Made by a program: the position numbers and the translations under genes. The notes under the pieces were generated by a model that saw nothing but the letters and a program-made list of their open reading frames with translations, made no database searches and was not told where the DNA came from. A stretch of 17,943 bases of DNA, taken from assembly GCA_036491235.1 (NCBI GenBank), contig DASXCK010000476.1, forward strand, positions 1-17,943, read 5' to 3'. The stretch is from JAVDCA01 sp036491235 (lineage in GTDB: Bacteria; Pseudomonadota; Alphaproteobacteria; Rhizobiales; Xanthobacteraceae). Shown here one piece after another: positions 7,214 to 14,655 of the stretch (position 1 is its first letter; every line of letters begins with the position of its first letter).

Positions 7214-7378
7214 ATCACGGCAGGTCTCCTGGCTCGCGGGTCGCTGCGGCTGTCTGACCTTCCCGGTGCATTCGCGCACCAGTGGTCGTAACGGACAGCC
7301 GCTCGCCGCTCACAGTTGCGGGGGCAGCCCCGGCCTAGCCGTTTCTGGCGTTCCGGGTTCCCTCTTAGCCTCGCGCGC
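7214..7378 (-). promoter_or_regulatory. Cobalamin (B12) riboswitch upstream of nrdAB
   Basis: Read on the minus strand the conserved parts appear in order: a GGGAAC segment (near 7360), the GGCTGCCCCCGCAACTGT core (7329-7312), the CCACTGG junction (7285-7279), CCGGGAAGGTC (near 7266-7256) and the B12 box AGCCAGGAGACCTGCC (7234-7219). The last 26 nt (7242-7217) are identical to the btuB riboswitch. It lies between the nrd promoter and nrdA and is expected to lower nrdAB expression when cobalamin is abundant. Confidence 0.94.
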
Positions 7379-7393
7379 CACTACATGTAGCGG
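7378..7393. promoter_or_regulatory. Candidate NrdR box 1
   Basis: CCACTACATGTAGCGG contains a perfect 10-bp palindrome (7381-7390). It matches the published NrdR-box consensus acaCwAtATaTwGtgt at 11 of 16 positions, including all six strongly conserved ones. It lies just downstream of the predicted transcription start of nrdAB, where NrdR, the ATP-cone repressor of reductase genes, typically binds. Assignment rests on sequence likeness and the paired site at 7410-7425. Confidence 0.6.
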
Positions 7394-7409
7394 CAAGGAC
7401 CGGGATCGA

Positions 7410-7425
7410 CGTCAATATGCTGGAT
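7410..7425. promoter_or_regulatory. Candidate NrdR box 2, overlapping the -10 element
   Basis: This 16-bp site (CGTCAATATGCTGGAT) keeps five of the six strongly conserved NrdR-box positions. Its centre is 32 bp from that of the 7378-7393 site, leaving 16 bp between the boxes. Two boxes about three helical turns apart are the known NrdR arrangement. The site covers the predicted -10 hexamer, so binding would block RNA polymerase. On its own it is a weak match; the spacing carries most of the weight. Confidence 0.5.
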
Positions 7426-7443
7426 CGGCCCGGGATTCGTCAA
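7414..7443 (-). promoter_or_regulatory. Probable promoter of the nrdAB operon
   Basis: On the minus strand TTGACG (7443-7438) is followed after 18 bp by CATATT (7419-7414). This is a good -35 and an acceptable -10. Transcription would start near 7407, about 30 nt before the riboswitch. The btuB promoter has the same 18-bp spacing. Confidence 0.6.
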
Positions 7444-7614
7444 TGCAATTCTGCGCTCGGCCACGGACCTTTGGATAACGGTCTGTGAATGGTTCGGCGC
7501 ACCGCACCTGCCCAATATCCTTGGCCAGCCGAGAAGAGGCCACCTCAGATTCTTGACCGACACGCAGCGAAGGTGCATCCGGCATGAACTGAGAACGTGC
7601 GAGGAGGTGCCGGA

Positions 7615-8622
7615 ATGGGTGAGGTGGCCGAGCTGGAGGGCATCCTGGCCGCACACATCGCCAATCCGGCGACGAGCTGGAGCCTTGGGTCCTTCGGCGT
7701 CATTGCCGAGTTCGTGCGCGATCTGGATGAGGCGGTCGTGATCGGGCAGGGCGGTCTCGCGGCCGCGACCGATCGCGGCGCCATCCGCCTGGTGGCCCCC
7801 GAGGGGCTGCGGCTCTTCGCATCGGAGGGGATCACGCGCGAGAGCTGGAGCCAGCGCGTCGCGCTCTGCCTGCCGCAGGAGCGTTGCGCCATGCACCGCC
7901 GCGGCGTCCTGACCGAGGTCGGCCCGGACACCGATGCCATCCGTGCGGCCGACCAGGATGCGATCCTGTTCGATCTCGGCCTCGATGTCCTCCAGGCCGA
8001 CATCTGCGTGCGCGTCCGCGATCGCGACGTGGCAGAGCGCCTGCGGGCCACCGTCGGGCAGCCGGTGTTCGCCCAGGGCAACCCCACCATGGGCATGATC
8101 CTTGCCGCGGATCCGCACCGCGTGTTCATGAGCCGGGTCGGCCGCGTCGAGGTGTACGCTCCCATCCCGCCCACGAACGGCAAGAGCCCCGAAGGCCCGC
8201 ATACGCACGTGCTGCCGAAGTTGTTGCGGCATCGTCGCACCCACGCCGCGACCGAGCCTATTCCCGATGGCTGGGTGCCGTGCGCGCATTTCTATCCGGC
8301 GCATCCGGCTAAGGATGCCAACGGAAGGCCACGGCCTTACGAATCGCACCACCACGACTCATTCCAGGCGTTGCTGCAGATGTTCGGCGACGCCGATCAC
8401 ATCGCGCTCAAGCGTCGCATGAAGGATGCGATCGCGGCGGGCCGCGATCCGTCCGTCTTGGCGATGCCGGAGGCGCGCTTTGCGCGCGCTACCATCCGTA
8501 TCGGGCTGCGCCAGATCGTGCTCGCGGACGGGCCGTCGCCGGCGCTTGCGGCATGGCAGCAGATGCACGAGTACGCCCACCACGACACGGACGCCGACGC
8601 GGGCGAGGACATCGATCATTGA
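7615..8622 (+). CDS. Unknown cytoplasmic protein with His-rich core, divergent from nrdAB
   Basis: This 335-residue protein has no signal peptide or membrane helix. I cannot assign a family with confidence. ATG at 7615 is chosen because AGGAGGT lies 6 nt upstream, the best Shine-Dalgarno in the window; a GTG 18 bases earlier is in frame but would include that site. The N-terminal 180 residues look like a mixed alpha/beta domain. The part around residues 185-250 is dense in possible metal ligands: GPHTHVLPKLL (His196, His198), His210, WVPCAHFYPAHP (Cys223, His225, His230) and YESHHHDSF (His245-247). The C-terminus is acidic and His-containing (HEYAHHDTDADAGEDIDH). It shares the 7385-7614 spacer with the B12- and probably NrdR-controlled nrd promoter, so a metal- or cofactor-related role is possible but unproven. 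No riboswitch precedes it on the plus strand. Confidence 0.85.
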   Translation: MGEVAELEGILAAHIANPATSWSLGSFGVIAEFVRDLDEAVVIGQGGLAAATDRGAIRLVAPEGLRLFASEGITRESWSQRVALCLPQERCAMHRRGVLTEVGPDTDAIRAADQDAILFDLGLDVLQADICVRVRDRDVAERLRATVGQPVFAQGNPTMGMILAADPHRVFMSRVGRVEVYAPIPPTNGKSPEGPHTHVLPKLLRHRRTHAATEPIPDGWVPCAHFYPAHPAKDANGRPRPYESHHHDSFQALLQMFGDADHIALKRRMKDAIAAGRDPSVLAMPEARFARATIRIGLRQIVLADGPSPALAAWQQMHEYAHHDTDADAGEDIDH

Positions 8623-8640
8623 GACCTTGAACGAGATCGT

Positions 8641-8670
8641 GCCGACCCGGCGGGCTGATGGTGGGTCGGC
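8641..8670. terminator. Inverted repeat between convergent genes, probable terminator
   Basis: GCCGACCC (8641-8648) and GGGTCGGC (8663-8670) form a perfect 8-bp stem with a 14-nt loop. The repeat lies in the 78-bp gap between the stop of the 7615-8622 gene and the stop of the minus-strand PepSY gene. A pyrimidine stretch (CTCTCTCTT, near 8693-8701) follows at a distance on the plus strand. It probably serves both directions. Confidence 0.45.
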
Positions 8671-8700
8671 GGCGCATGGTGCGGCGCGAGCGACTCTCTC

Positions 8701-9846
8701 TTATTCGGCAGCGCCGACCGCGACCACTTCCCCCGGCCGCTTGTCGACGCGGCGCAAGGTGCGGCCTCGCAACCATATGGTCAGGCCCGTGATCGCCAAG
8801 AGGGTCGGGCAGAGGCCGCAGACAAAGACGGCGAGGCGCCAAGCCGATCCAGTGTGGCTTCCCTCATGGACCCAGCGGATCCACTGGGCCGCGCGATCCC
8901 CGGGTGGAGGTTCGGCCAGGCGGCGGGATATCGCGGCGCGATCATCCACGAGGATTATCGTCGCCGTGGGGCCGTGCGCATCGCGCAGGTCGACGCGCCA
9001 ATTCGCAGCGGCCTGACCCTCCGCTCGGCCCGCCGAGCGGGTCGGCAGGGAAATCGCGGCGGGGATCGTGCCGGGAGCTTTCATGCGGGCAATGGCGAGC
9101 GCGCGGTCGGGCGTCAGCGCCGGATCGCGCACCACCTCGCCGGCGCCGTGGCGCCCGCCTTGCTGGGTCGTCTCCATGACGGAGGACGTGACCGAGTGCG
9201 CAGTCTGCGGGAACGCAATATAGATGCCGGTCGCCGATACGATGGCGAGGGGCAGCGAGATCCAGAAGCCGACGAGACGATGCCAGTTTGCGCTGGTCAT
9301 CGATGAGCGCCGCCAGCGCAATCCCGACGTGGACGTACCGCGTGGCCAACACATCCAGAGACCGGTCAACGATAGCACGAGCATGCCAGTCCCGGCCCAG
9401 CCGACGACGGCGCGGCCCGAAAATTCGGGGACCATCAGGTTCTCGTGGAAGCGATGCAAGAGGCCGAGGAACGATGCGCGGAAGTCGACCACATCGAGCA
9501 CCCGCCCGGTCGGCGGATCGAGATAGACCGTGACGAGGCGGCGAGCGACCGCGCGCGAGCGCGCCGTCACGGTCACAGGCCGCCCGGCCTCATGCGGGAA
9601 TTGCAGAGCGGTCACCTGAAGCTCCGGTCCGGCCGCGGCTTGCGCATTCGCCAAATAGGCCGCGGCCGATAGTGCCATCTCGGGCCCGGTCGTGGCGTGC
9701 CGAGCGGGATGCAGCAGTGCGTCGAGCGGCTCGCGCCAGACCAAGAGGCTGCCCGACAACGAGATCGGCACCAGCAAGACCATCAGGACGATGGCAATCC
9801 ACCGATGCACCCGGCGCCAGACGCCGCGCGAGTTGAACGAAGTCAT
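8701..9846 (-). CDS. PepSY-family four-helix membrane protein, possible periplasmic metal reductase
   Basis: This 381-residue protein has four predicted membrane helices (about residues 13-35, 143-167, 186-212 and 335-359) around two periplasmic PepSY-like regions, the layout of the PepSY-associated TM (PiuB/FoxB-like) family. Histidines sit at helix ends in family-typical motifs: His14 (VHRWIA), His131 and His134 (LLHRFHENL), His189 (NWHRLVGFW), and His327 and His331 (VHEGSHTG). In characterised relatives such histidines bind heme and the protein reduces ferric siderophores or other metals. The start at 9846 is chosen because MTSFNSRGVWRRVHRW is the normal family beginning; the longer open frame lacks family-like sequence. 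Relatives often sit beside TonB-dependent receptors. btuB is 5.5 kb away, so iron or another metal is a likelier substrate than B12. The Shine-Dalgarno is weak. Confidence 0.88.
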   Translation of the reverse strand: MTSFNSRGVWRRVHRWIAIVLMVLLVPISLSGSLLVWREPLDALLHPARHATTGPEMALSAAAYLANAQAAAGPELQVTALQFPHEAGRPVTVTARSRAVARRLVTVYLDPPTGRVLDVVDFRASFLGLLHRFHENLMVPEFSGRAVVGWAGTGMLVLSLTGLWMCWPRGTSTSGLRWRRSSMTSANWHRLVGFWISLPLAIVSATGIYIAFPQTAHSVTSSVMETTQQGGRHGAGEVVRDPALTPDRALAIARMKAPGTIPAAISLPTRSAGRAEGQAAANWRVDLRDAHGPTATIILVDDRAAISRRLAEPPPGDRAAQWIRWVHEGSHTGSAWRLAVFVCGLCPTLLAITGLTIWLRGRTLRRVDKRPGEVVAVGAAE

Positions 9847-10179
9847 TGTGGGTTCCGCGCGGACCGGACCTGCCGCTATTGAGGATGAGTGCGCTTGACG
9901 ACGAGCGAGGACGAGAGAACTTTGGAACACAGCCAATTTAGTGGGCTGTAGAGCACTATTCGCTAGCGCGAGCCCGGTGCGCCGCGCAATCGGCTTGTCG
10001 CTATCCTGCACCTATTCCAATTTTCCCTGTTTCGTATCGCCGAAGTCCCGTCGGGCCGCGCAACCAAACGCCTGCGCCTTGCGTCCTTCATCGCGGGTGC
10101 CGCCGCCCGGGATCGGTGCAATTTCCGTTGAAACGCCGCGACGCGTCACTATGGTGAGGCGCTCACGGCGAGATCACGT
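9847..10179. other. 333-bp divergent intergenic region with a hairpin-forming repeat
   Basis: This spacer separates the minus-strand PepSY gene from the plus-strand SGNH gene, and no coding region was recognised in it. ACAGCC (9929-9934) and GGCTGT (9944-9949) form a 6-bp inverted repeat with a 9-nt AT-rich centre, about 80 bp upstream of the PepSY start. It could be an operator or a leader hairpin. A more AT-rich stretch lies near 10012-10035. No clear Fur, Irr or RirA-type site could be named. Confidence 0.4.
10128..10155 (+). promoter_or_regulatory. Possible promoter of the SGNH-hydrolase gene
   Basis: TTGAAA (10128-10133) and TATGGT (10150-10155) are separated by 16 bp. A start near 10162 would give a short leader before the ATG at 10180. 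The hexamers are fair, not strong. Confidence 0.4.
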
Positions 10180-11376
10180 ATGCGCAAGAAGCTCAGGCAG
10201 TTCCTCGCGAACGCGACGTTGTCGACCGCGTCGTTCCTGCTGACCTATCTGGTCTGCGAGTTCGTCTTCTTCCGCTTCATGCTGCCGGACATGTCGTACA
10301 ACATTCGGCCGTTCCTGCCGGACCGCGCCGATTTCTTCATGCAGAATTCAAAGGATCACTACGTGCCGCACGACTACATCGCGCTGCTCGGCGATTCCTA
10401 TGCGGCAGGCGTCGGCGACTGGCTGCTGGCGAACGGCGGAAAGTCGGACAAGCCGTACCATTCGGCGAACGTCATCCATGATCTTCTGCATCGCGACGTC
10501 GCAAGCTTCGGGCGCGTCAACATCGGCAGCGCGCAGATGATGGTCGATCGCGTCGCCCGTGTCCTCGACGACGGCTATTGCTACCTGTTTCCCGCGATCG
10601 AGCAGCCGCGGCAGTTCGTGGTCTACTTCTACGAAGGCAACGACATCTCCGACAATTACGAGCTCATGCTCGACGACATGAAGCCGCATGACGGCCCGCT
10701 CGCGCCGCAGATCGACGATTTCCTGCGCACCCACTATGCCAGGCCGAACGCCTGGGCTTGCCACGGCCATTTCGGCGACATGCTGTGGCGCATGGGCCGC
10801 TATGCGGTGAAATATTCCTGGCGGCCGCCGGCCGTGATCGACCTGGCCAGCACGATGAATCCGGTCATCATCAACGGCGTGACCCGCACGGGCGGCGAGT
10901 GGCAGGCGCCGCCGCTGATCATGACCGAGGCACAGATCGACACCAGCGTTTTGATCTTCTCTCGTTCTCTCACCTGGCTGCGCGGACGCTTTCCCGATAT
11001 CCCGGTGACGATCGTCTACGTGCCGGCAGCTTCGACGGTCTATCGTCACGCCGGAAACGACGTCGCCGTCAAGGAGGTCTACACACCGAGCGATCCGGGC
11101 GGTCCGGTCTATAAGTTCGGGCTCAAGATGCCCGCCGCCACGATCTATGGCCGGAGCCAGATGACCTGCCTGAAAATCCGCGCCGCGACGGTCGCGGGCG
11201 GCGCCGGCTTCATCGATGCGCGCCCGGCCTTCCGCCGCGCGGCCGCCAAAGCCTTCATCCATGGTCCGCGCGACTGGAATCATCCCAACCGGCGCGGCTA
11301 CACGGTGCTGGGTACCCTGGTTGCGCAGAAGGTCGGCCAGCAAGAGCCGGATGCATGCGACGACAGTTGGGAATAG
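10180..11376 (+). CDS. Membrane-anchored SGNH/GDSL hydrolase-like protein
   Basis: This 398-residue protein begins with a basic stretch and one hydrophobic helix (about residues 13-36), suggesting a signal anchor with the catalytic part in the periplasm. Three blocks of the SGNH hydrolase fold are visible: the nucleophile motif LLGDSYAAGVGDW (Ser73), the FYEGNDISDNY block (Asn154), and the C-terminal DWNHPNRRGY motif, which supplies Asp365 and His368. The family removes or moves acyl groups, often O-acetyl groups on polysaccharides or lipids; the substrate here cannot be read from the sequence. The protein is longer than minimal GDSL esterases, with an insert at about residues 160-260. The ATG is preceded by only a weak purine stretch (GGCGAGA). 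The gene appears monocistronic: upstream is a divergent gene and downstream, after 75 bp, a convergent one. Confidence 0.85.
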   Translation: MRKKLRQFLANATLSTASFLLTYLVCEFVFFRFMLPDMSYNIRPFLPDRADFFMQNSKDHYVPHDYIALLGDSYAAGVGDWLLANGGKSDKPYHSANVIHDLLHRDVASFGRVNIGSAQMMVDRVARVLDDGYCYLFPAIEQPRQFVVYFYEGNDISDNYELMLDDMKPHDGPLAPQIDDFLRTHYARPNAWACHGHFGDMLWRMGRYAVKYSWRPPAVIDLASTMNPVIINGVTRTGGEWQAPPLIMTEAQIDTSVLIFSRSLTWLRGRFPDIPVTIVYVPAASTVYRHAGNDVAVKEVYTPSDPGGPVYKFGLKMPAATIYGRSQMTCLKIRAATVAGGAGFIDARPAFRRAAAKAFIHGPRDWNHPNRRGYTVLGTLVAQKVGQQEPDACDDSWE

Positions 11377-11451
11377 AAGTGTGGTGTGGTCTCGTCGAAG
11401 CGGTGCCGGGGAATCCCGCCTAGCGACGATTGCCGCGCGATCGGGCCCGCC

Positions 11452-13914
11452 TCATGCGGCGGTGGAGCTGGTCTTGCGCAAAAGCAGCTGCGAAATCTCG
11501 TCGAGAGACTTCGGCGGGCCGAACAGGTAGCCCTGGATTTCGGCGCAGCCGAGCGGGCGCACGTGATCGAGCTGCTCGGCGGTCTCGACGCCCTCGATTG
11601 TCGTGATCATGTTGAGGCTCGCCGCCAGGCTGGCGACGCCCCGGATGATCGCGAGGGCGTTCTTCTCGTCCGCGACGTCGTTGACGAACGAGCGGTCGAT
11701 CTTGACCTTGTCGAACGGGAACCGGCGCAGATAGCTCAAGCTGGAATAGCCGGTACCGAAGTCGTCCATCGAGAAGTGGATGCCGAGCGCGCGCAACTGA
11801 TGCAGCGTCGCGAGCGTGACCGCCGTATTCTGCATCAGCACGGTCTCGGTGATCTCAAATTCGAGCCGCGTCGCCGGAAGCCCGGAGCGCGCGAGCGCGT
11901 GCGTCACCGTTTCGACCAGGCCCTTATTGATGAGCTGCAGGGACGAGAGATTCACGGCAACCTTGATGTCGTCCGCCCACGTGACGGCGTCCGCGCAGGC
12001 GCGGTTGATCACCCATTCGCCGATCGGCACGATCAGGCCGAGTTCCTCGGCGAGCGGGATGAACTCGCTTGGTCCGACCAGGCCGCGCACCGGGTGCTGC
12101 CAGCGGATCAGCGCCTCGAAACTGGTGACCTCGCCGCTTTGAAGGTTGATGATCGGTTGATAGTGCAGGCGGAATGCACCCTGACTCAGCGCGTCGCGCA
12201 GGTCGAGCTCGATGCCGCGGCGCGCCTTGATGCGCCGATCCATCTCAGCCTCGAAGAAGCGGAATTTACCGCGCCCGGCAGCCTTTGCCGCATAGGCGGC
12301 GAGATCGGCGTTCTTGAGCAACTCCTCGACCGTGACGCCGTCGGCCGGCGAGAGGGCAATGCCGATGCTGGCGTCTATGATCACCTGGTTGCCGTCGATG
12401 AGGTAGGGCGCCCTGACGGCATTCTTCAACCGGTGCGCCAGCGAAGCCGCGTCGTTCGGATGCGCGAGCGCCATCTCGATGACGGCGAACTCGTCGCCTC
12501 CGAGCCGCGCAACGGTGTCGATCTCGCGCACGCAGCCGCGCAGCCGATCGGCGACGGCTTTGAGCACCTCGTCGCCGACCAGATGGCCCAACGTATCGTT
12601 GACCGCCTTGAAGCGGTCGAGGTCGATATAGTGCAGCGCGATGATTTCGCCGCGCTTCACCCGCGTGAGGGCCTGCTCCAGGCTCTCGCGCAGCATGAAA
12701 CGGTTGGGCAGGTCAGTGAGCGCGTCGTGCATCGCCATGTGGGCGATCTGCGTCTCGGCGCGTCGGCGCTCGGTGATGTCCTCGTGGGTGATCACCCACC
12801 CGCCGTTCGGCATCGACTGACGCGATATGACGATCGAGCGGCCGTCGCTCAATTCCTCGATGCGCGTCGTCGGCGCGGTTGCGATCAGCGCGAGGCGCTT
12901 GTGCAGATCGTCCTCTGGATCCGCCGCCGCATAGATTCCGTCGGCGATGCGGTTCCGAATGATGTCGCGCAGCGGCGTGCCGGGCCGCACTTGCTCGTCC
13001 GTCATGCGGTACATATCGGCGTAGCGGCGGTTCGAGACGACGAGGCGCTGCTCGCCGTCGAACATCGCAAGCCCGTGCGGCATGTTGTTGAGGGCGGCGT
13101 CGAACCGCATGTTCTGCGTCTGCAGGTCGTCGCGGTAGGCCGCGATCGCGCGCACCATCTGCCCGATCTCGTCGCCGCGGTCCAGGTAGGCCGGGTCGAG
13201 GTCGAACTTATGCGAGGACACCTGCTGCATCGCCCGGGTGACGTATTGGATCGGCCGCACGATGGAGCGGCTGATCAGCAGCGTGACGAGTATGCTCAGC
13301 AGAACGCCGGCGGCGCCGCCGAACGCGAGGATGTGCTGGTTCTCCTTGGCGGTGCCGGCGAGCGTGAACCCGATCGAGGCGGTCTGCCCGTCGACGAAGG
13401 CGGACAGCGTCGCGAGGCAGGTGCCGACCTTCTGAAAATCGTCGTCGGTACCGCCGAGCATCATGGTGGCCATCGGCGCATCGGTCGCGCCGACGTCGAG
13501 CGTGTCGTTCGCCGCCGCCGCGTATTTCTGCCAATACAGCGCGAGGCTGTCGACGAGCTCGCGCCCGACCGGTGTGAGATCGCGCCGCGCCTTGAGGGCG
13601 GCAATGCGCTCCTTCATCTCATTGAGGTCGTGACGCGTCTCGGCGCTCAGTGTGCGCAGGAGGCTCGCGCTCACGCTGTTGCTTGCCCACGAGACGTAGC
13701 GGAAGACCTTGAGGTGGATCGCCGTGATGTCGGTTTCGAGCGTCGCGACAATCTGCTGCTTCGGGAGGTTGACCTTGGTGAGCTTGTCGAGATTTCTCGC
13801 GGTGCGATCGGACGTGAGATAGGCGTTGCCGCCGATGCCGATCAGGCACAGCAGCAGTACCAGCGACGCCGCAAAGGCTTTCGCACGGATCGAAAGGCTT
13901 TTCAGCGGTCTCAT
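11452..13914 (-). CDS. HAMP-PAS-GGDEF-EAL cyclic-di-GMP synthase/phosphodiesterase
   Basis: This 820-residue inner-membrane signalling enzyme reads in order as follows: TM1 (about 10-30), a mostly helical periplasmic domain (31-190, four-helix-bundle-like), TM2 (195-214), HAMP (215-265), PAS (270-385), GGDEF (390-555) and EAL (570-815). The cyclase motif is intact (LGGDEF, 471-476), and a product-inhibition site RxxD (Arg463-Asp466) lies five residues before it. The phosphodiesterase side keeps Glu600 (FEALIRW), Asn655 (VNLSS), Glu687 (FEITET), Asp717 and Asp718 (DDFGTGYSSL), a lysine in FDKVKID and Glu774 (EGVET). Both activities are therefore possible. ATG at 13914 is chosen because the membrane helix follows at once; a longer frame would overlap the upstream gene. 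The gene begins 23 nt after the Cache-protein stop, probably in the same operon. Its own Shine-Dalgarno is poor, which suggests coupling. Confidence 0.94.
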   Translation of the reverse strand: MRPLKSLSIRAKAFAASLVLLLCLIGIGGNAYLTSDRTARNLDKLTKVNLPKQQIVATLETDITAIHLKVFRYVSWASNSVSASLLRTLSAETRHDLNEMKERIAALKARRDLTPVGRELVDSLALYWQKYAAAANDTLDVGATDAPMATMMLGGTDDDFQKVGTCLATLSAFVDGQTASIGFTLAGTAKENQHILAFGGAAGVLLSILVTLLISRSIVRPIQYVTRAMQQVSSHKFDLDPAYLDRGDEIGQMVRAIAAYRDDLQTQNMRFDAALNNMPHGLAMFDGEQRLVVSNRRYADMYRMTDEQVRPGTPLRDIIRNRIADGIYAAADPEDDLHKRLALIATAPTTRIEELSDGRSIVISRQSMPNGGWVITHEDITERRRAETQIAHMAMHDALTDLPNRFMLRESLEQALTRVKRGEIIALHYIDLDRFKAVNDTLGHLVGDEVLKAVADRLRGCVREIDTVARLGGDEFAVIEMALAHPNDAASLAHRLKNAVRAPYLIDGNQVIIDASIGIALSPADGVTVEELLKNADLAAYAAKAAGRGKFRFFEAEMDRRIKARRGIELDLRDALSQGAFRLHYQPIINLQSGEVTSFEALIRWQHPVRGLVGPSEFIPLAEELGLIVPIGEWVINRACADAVTWADDIKVAVNLSSLQLINKGLVETVTHALARSGLPATRLEFEITETVLMQNTAVTLATLHQLRALGIHFSMDDFGTGYSSLSYLRRFPFDKVKIDRSFVNDVADEKNALAIIRGVASLAASLNMITTIEGVETAEQLDHVRPLGCAEIQGYLFGPPKSLDEISQLLLRKTSSTAA

Positions 13915-13937
13915 CGACGCGATGACCGGCCAGGGTC

Positions 13938-14408
13938 TCACGGCTTGCCGGCCGGATCGCGGTAGATGCCGACGCCGACGAAATAAGCACCCATCTTTTC
14001 GATGTAGCTTGCCTTGTCCTCGATCTTGTTGCTGAGCGGGTTCGGCCATTTGTAGTCGACCCAGCCGTTGCCTGGGCCCTTGGCGAGCGCAATCATCTCT
14101 TGGATCAGGTAGACGCCGTTCTGGTCCTTCAGCGAGATGAGGTTTTTGCCGATCAGCGCCGGACGTGCGCCGTGCGACACGCAGACGCCGTGGAGGTCGT
14201 AGACGAACGGATAGAGATCGCGGTCGTGAAAGGCGGGGTTGGATCTGTCGTCCACCGCCTTGAAGGTCGCGGCCGCGCCGGCCTCGGCGAACATCTTCTG
14301 GACGCGCTTGACCATGGCGACGGCCTCGACGCGCGTGCCGAACTCGGCGGCGCCGGCCGGATAGACCACGAGCAGCATTACGACCAAGGCAGACGCAAGA
14401 CGACGCAT
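13938..14408 (-). CDS. Secreted single-Cache sensor protein, partner of the GGDEF-EAL protein
   Basis: This 156-residue protein has a cleavable signal peptide (MRRLASALVVMLLVVYPAGA, residues 1-20). It is followed by one Cache domain of the sCache_2 type, seen in DLYPFVYDLHGVCVSHGA, LIGKNLISLKDQNG, VDYKWPNPLSNKIEDKASYI and the closing VGVGIY strand. Cache domains bind small extracellular ligands such as carboxylates or amino acids and normally form part of a chemoreceptor or kinase. Here the domain is free and periplasmic. Starting at 14408 places GGGAGG about 6 nt upstream. The adjacent GGDEF-EAL protein has its own periplasmic domain, so this protein may deliver a ligand signal to it. The ligand is unknown. 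Confidence 0.9.
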   Translation of the reverse strand: MRRLASALVVMLLVVYPAGAAEFGTRVEAVAMVKRVQKMFAEAGAAATFKAVDDRSNPAFHDRDLYPFVYDLHGVCVSHGARPALIGKNLISLKDQNGVYLIQEMIALAKGPGNGWVDYKWPNPLSNKIEDKASYIEKMGAYFVGVGIYRDPAGKP

Positions 14409-14655
14409 GATTCCCTCCCGGTAACGGGGCGGGGCGACGGGTCGGCCACCGTCCGGCTTGCGGTCGATGTTATGGCTTGGAAGATGAACCAACCCTAACG
14501 GTTCGATCACTGGTCGGGGGCTGGTCAACGGAGTCTTACCGGTCCCGAACAGCGATCGAGAATCGCGAGTATTGTTCGTGAATTATGCGGTGGCGTCGGC
14601 TTCCACGAGGCGCTATTCACTTCCGTTCGCTCTCCCTTACCGACCGCACTTGCCC

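Noticed and set aside
11386..13965. An 859-residue open frame on the plus strand opposite the GGDEF-EAL gene
   Set aside because: It is an antisense shadow of a well-supported gene in high-GC DNA; its translation is Arg/Asp/Val-rich and shows no known domain, while the minus strand has intact catalytic motifs.
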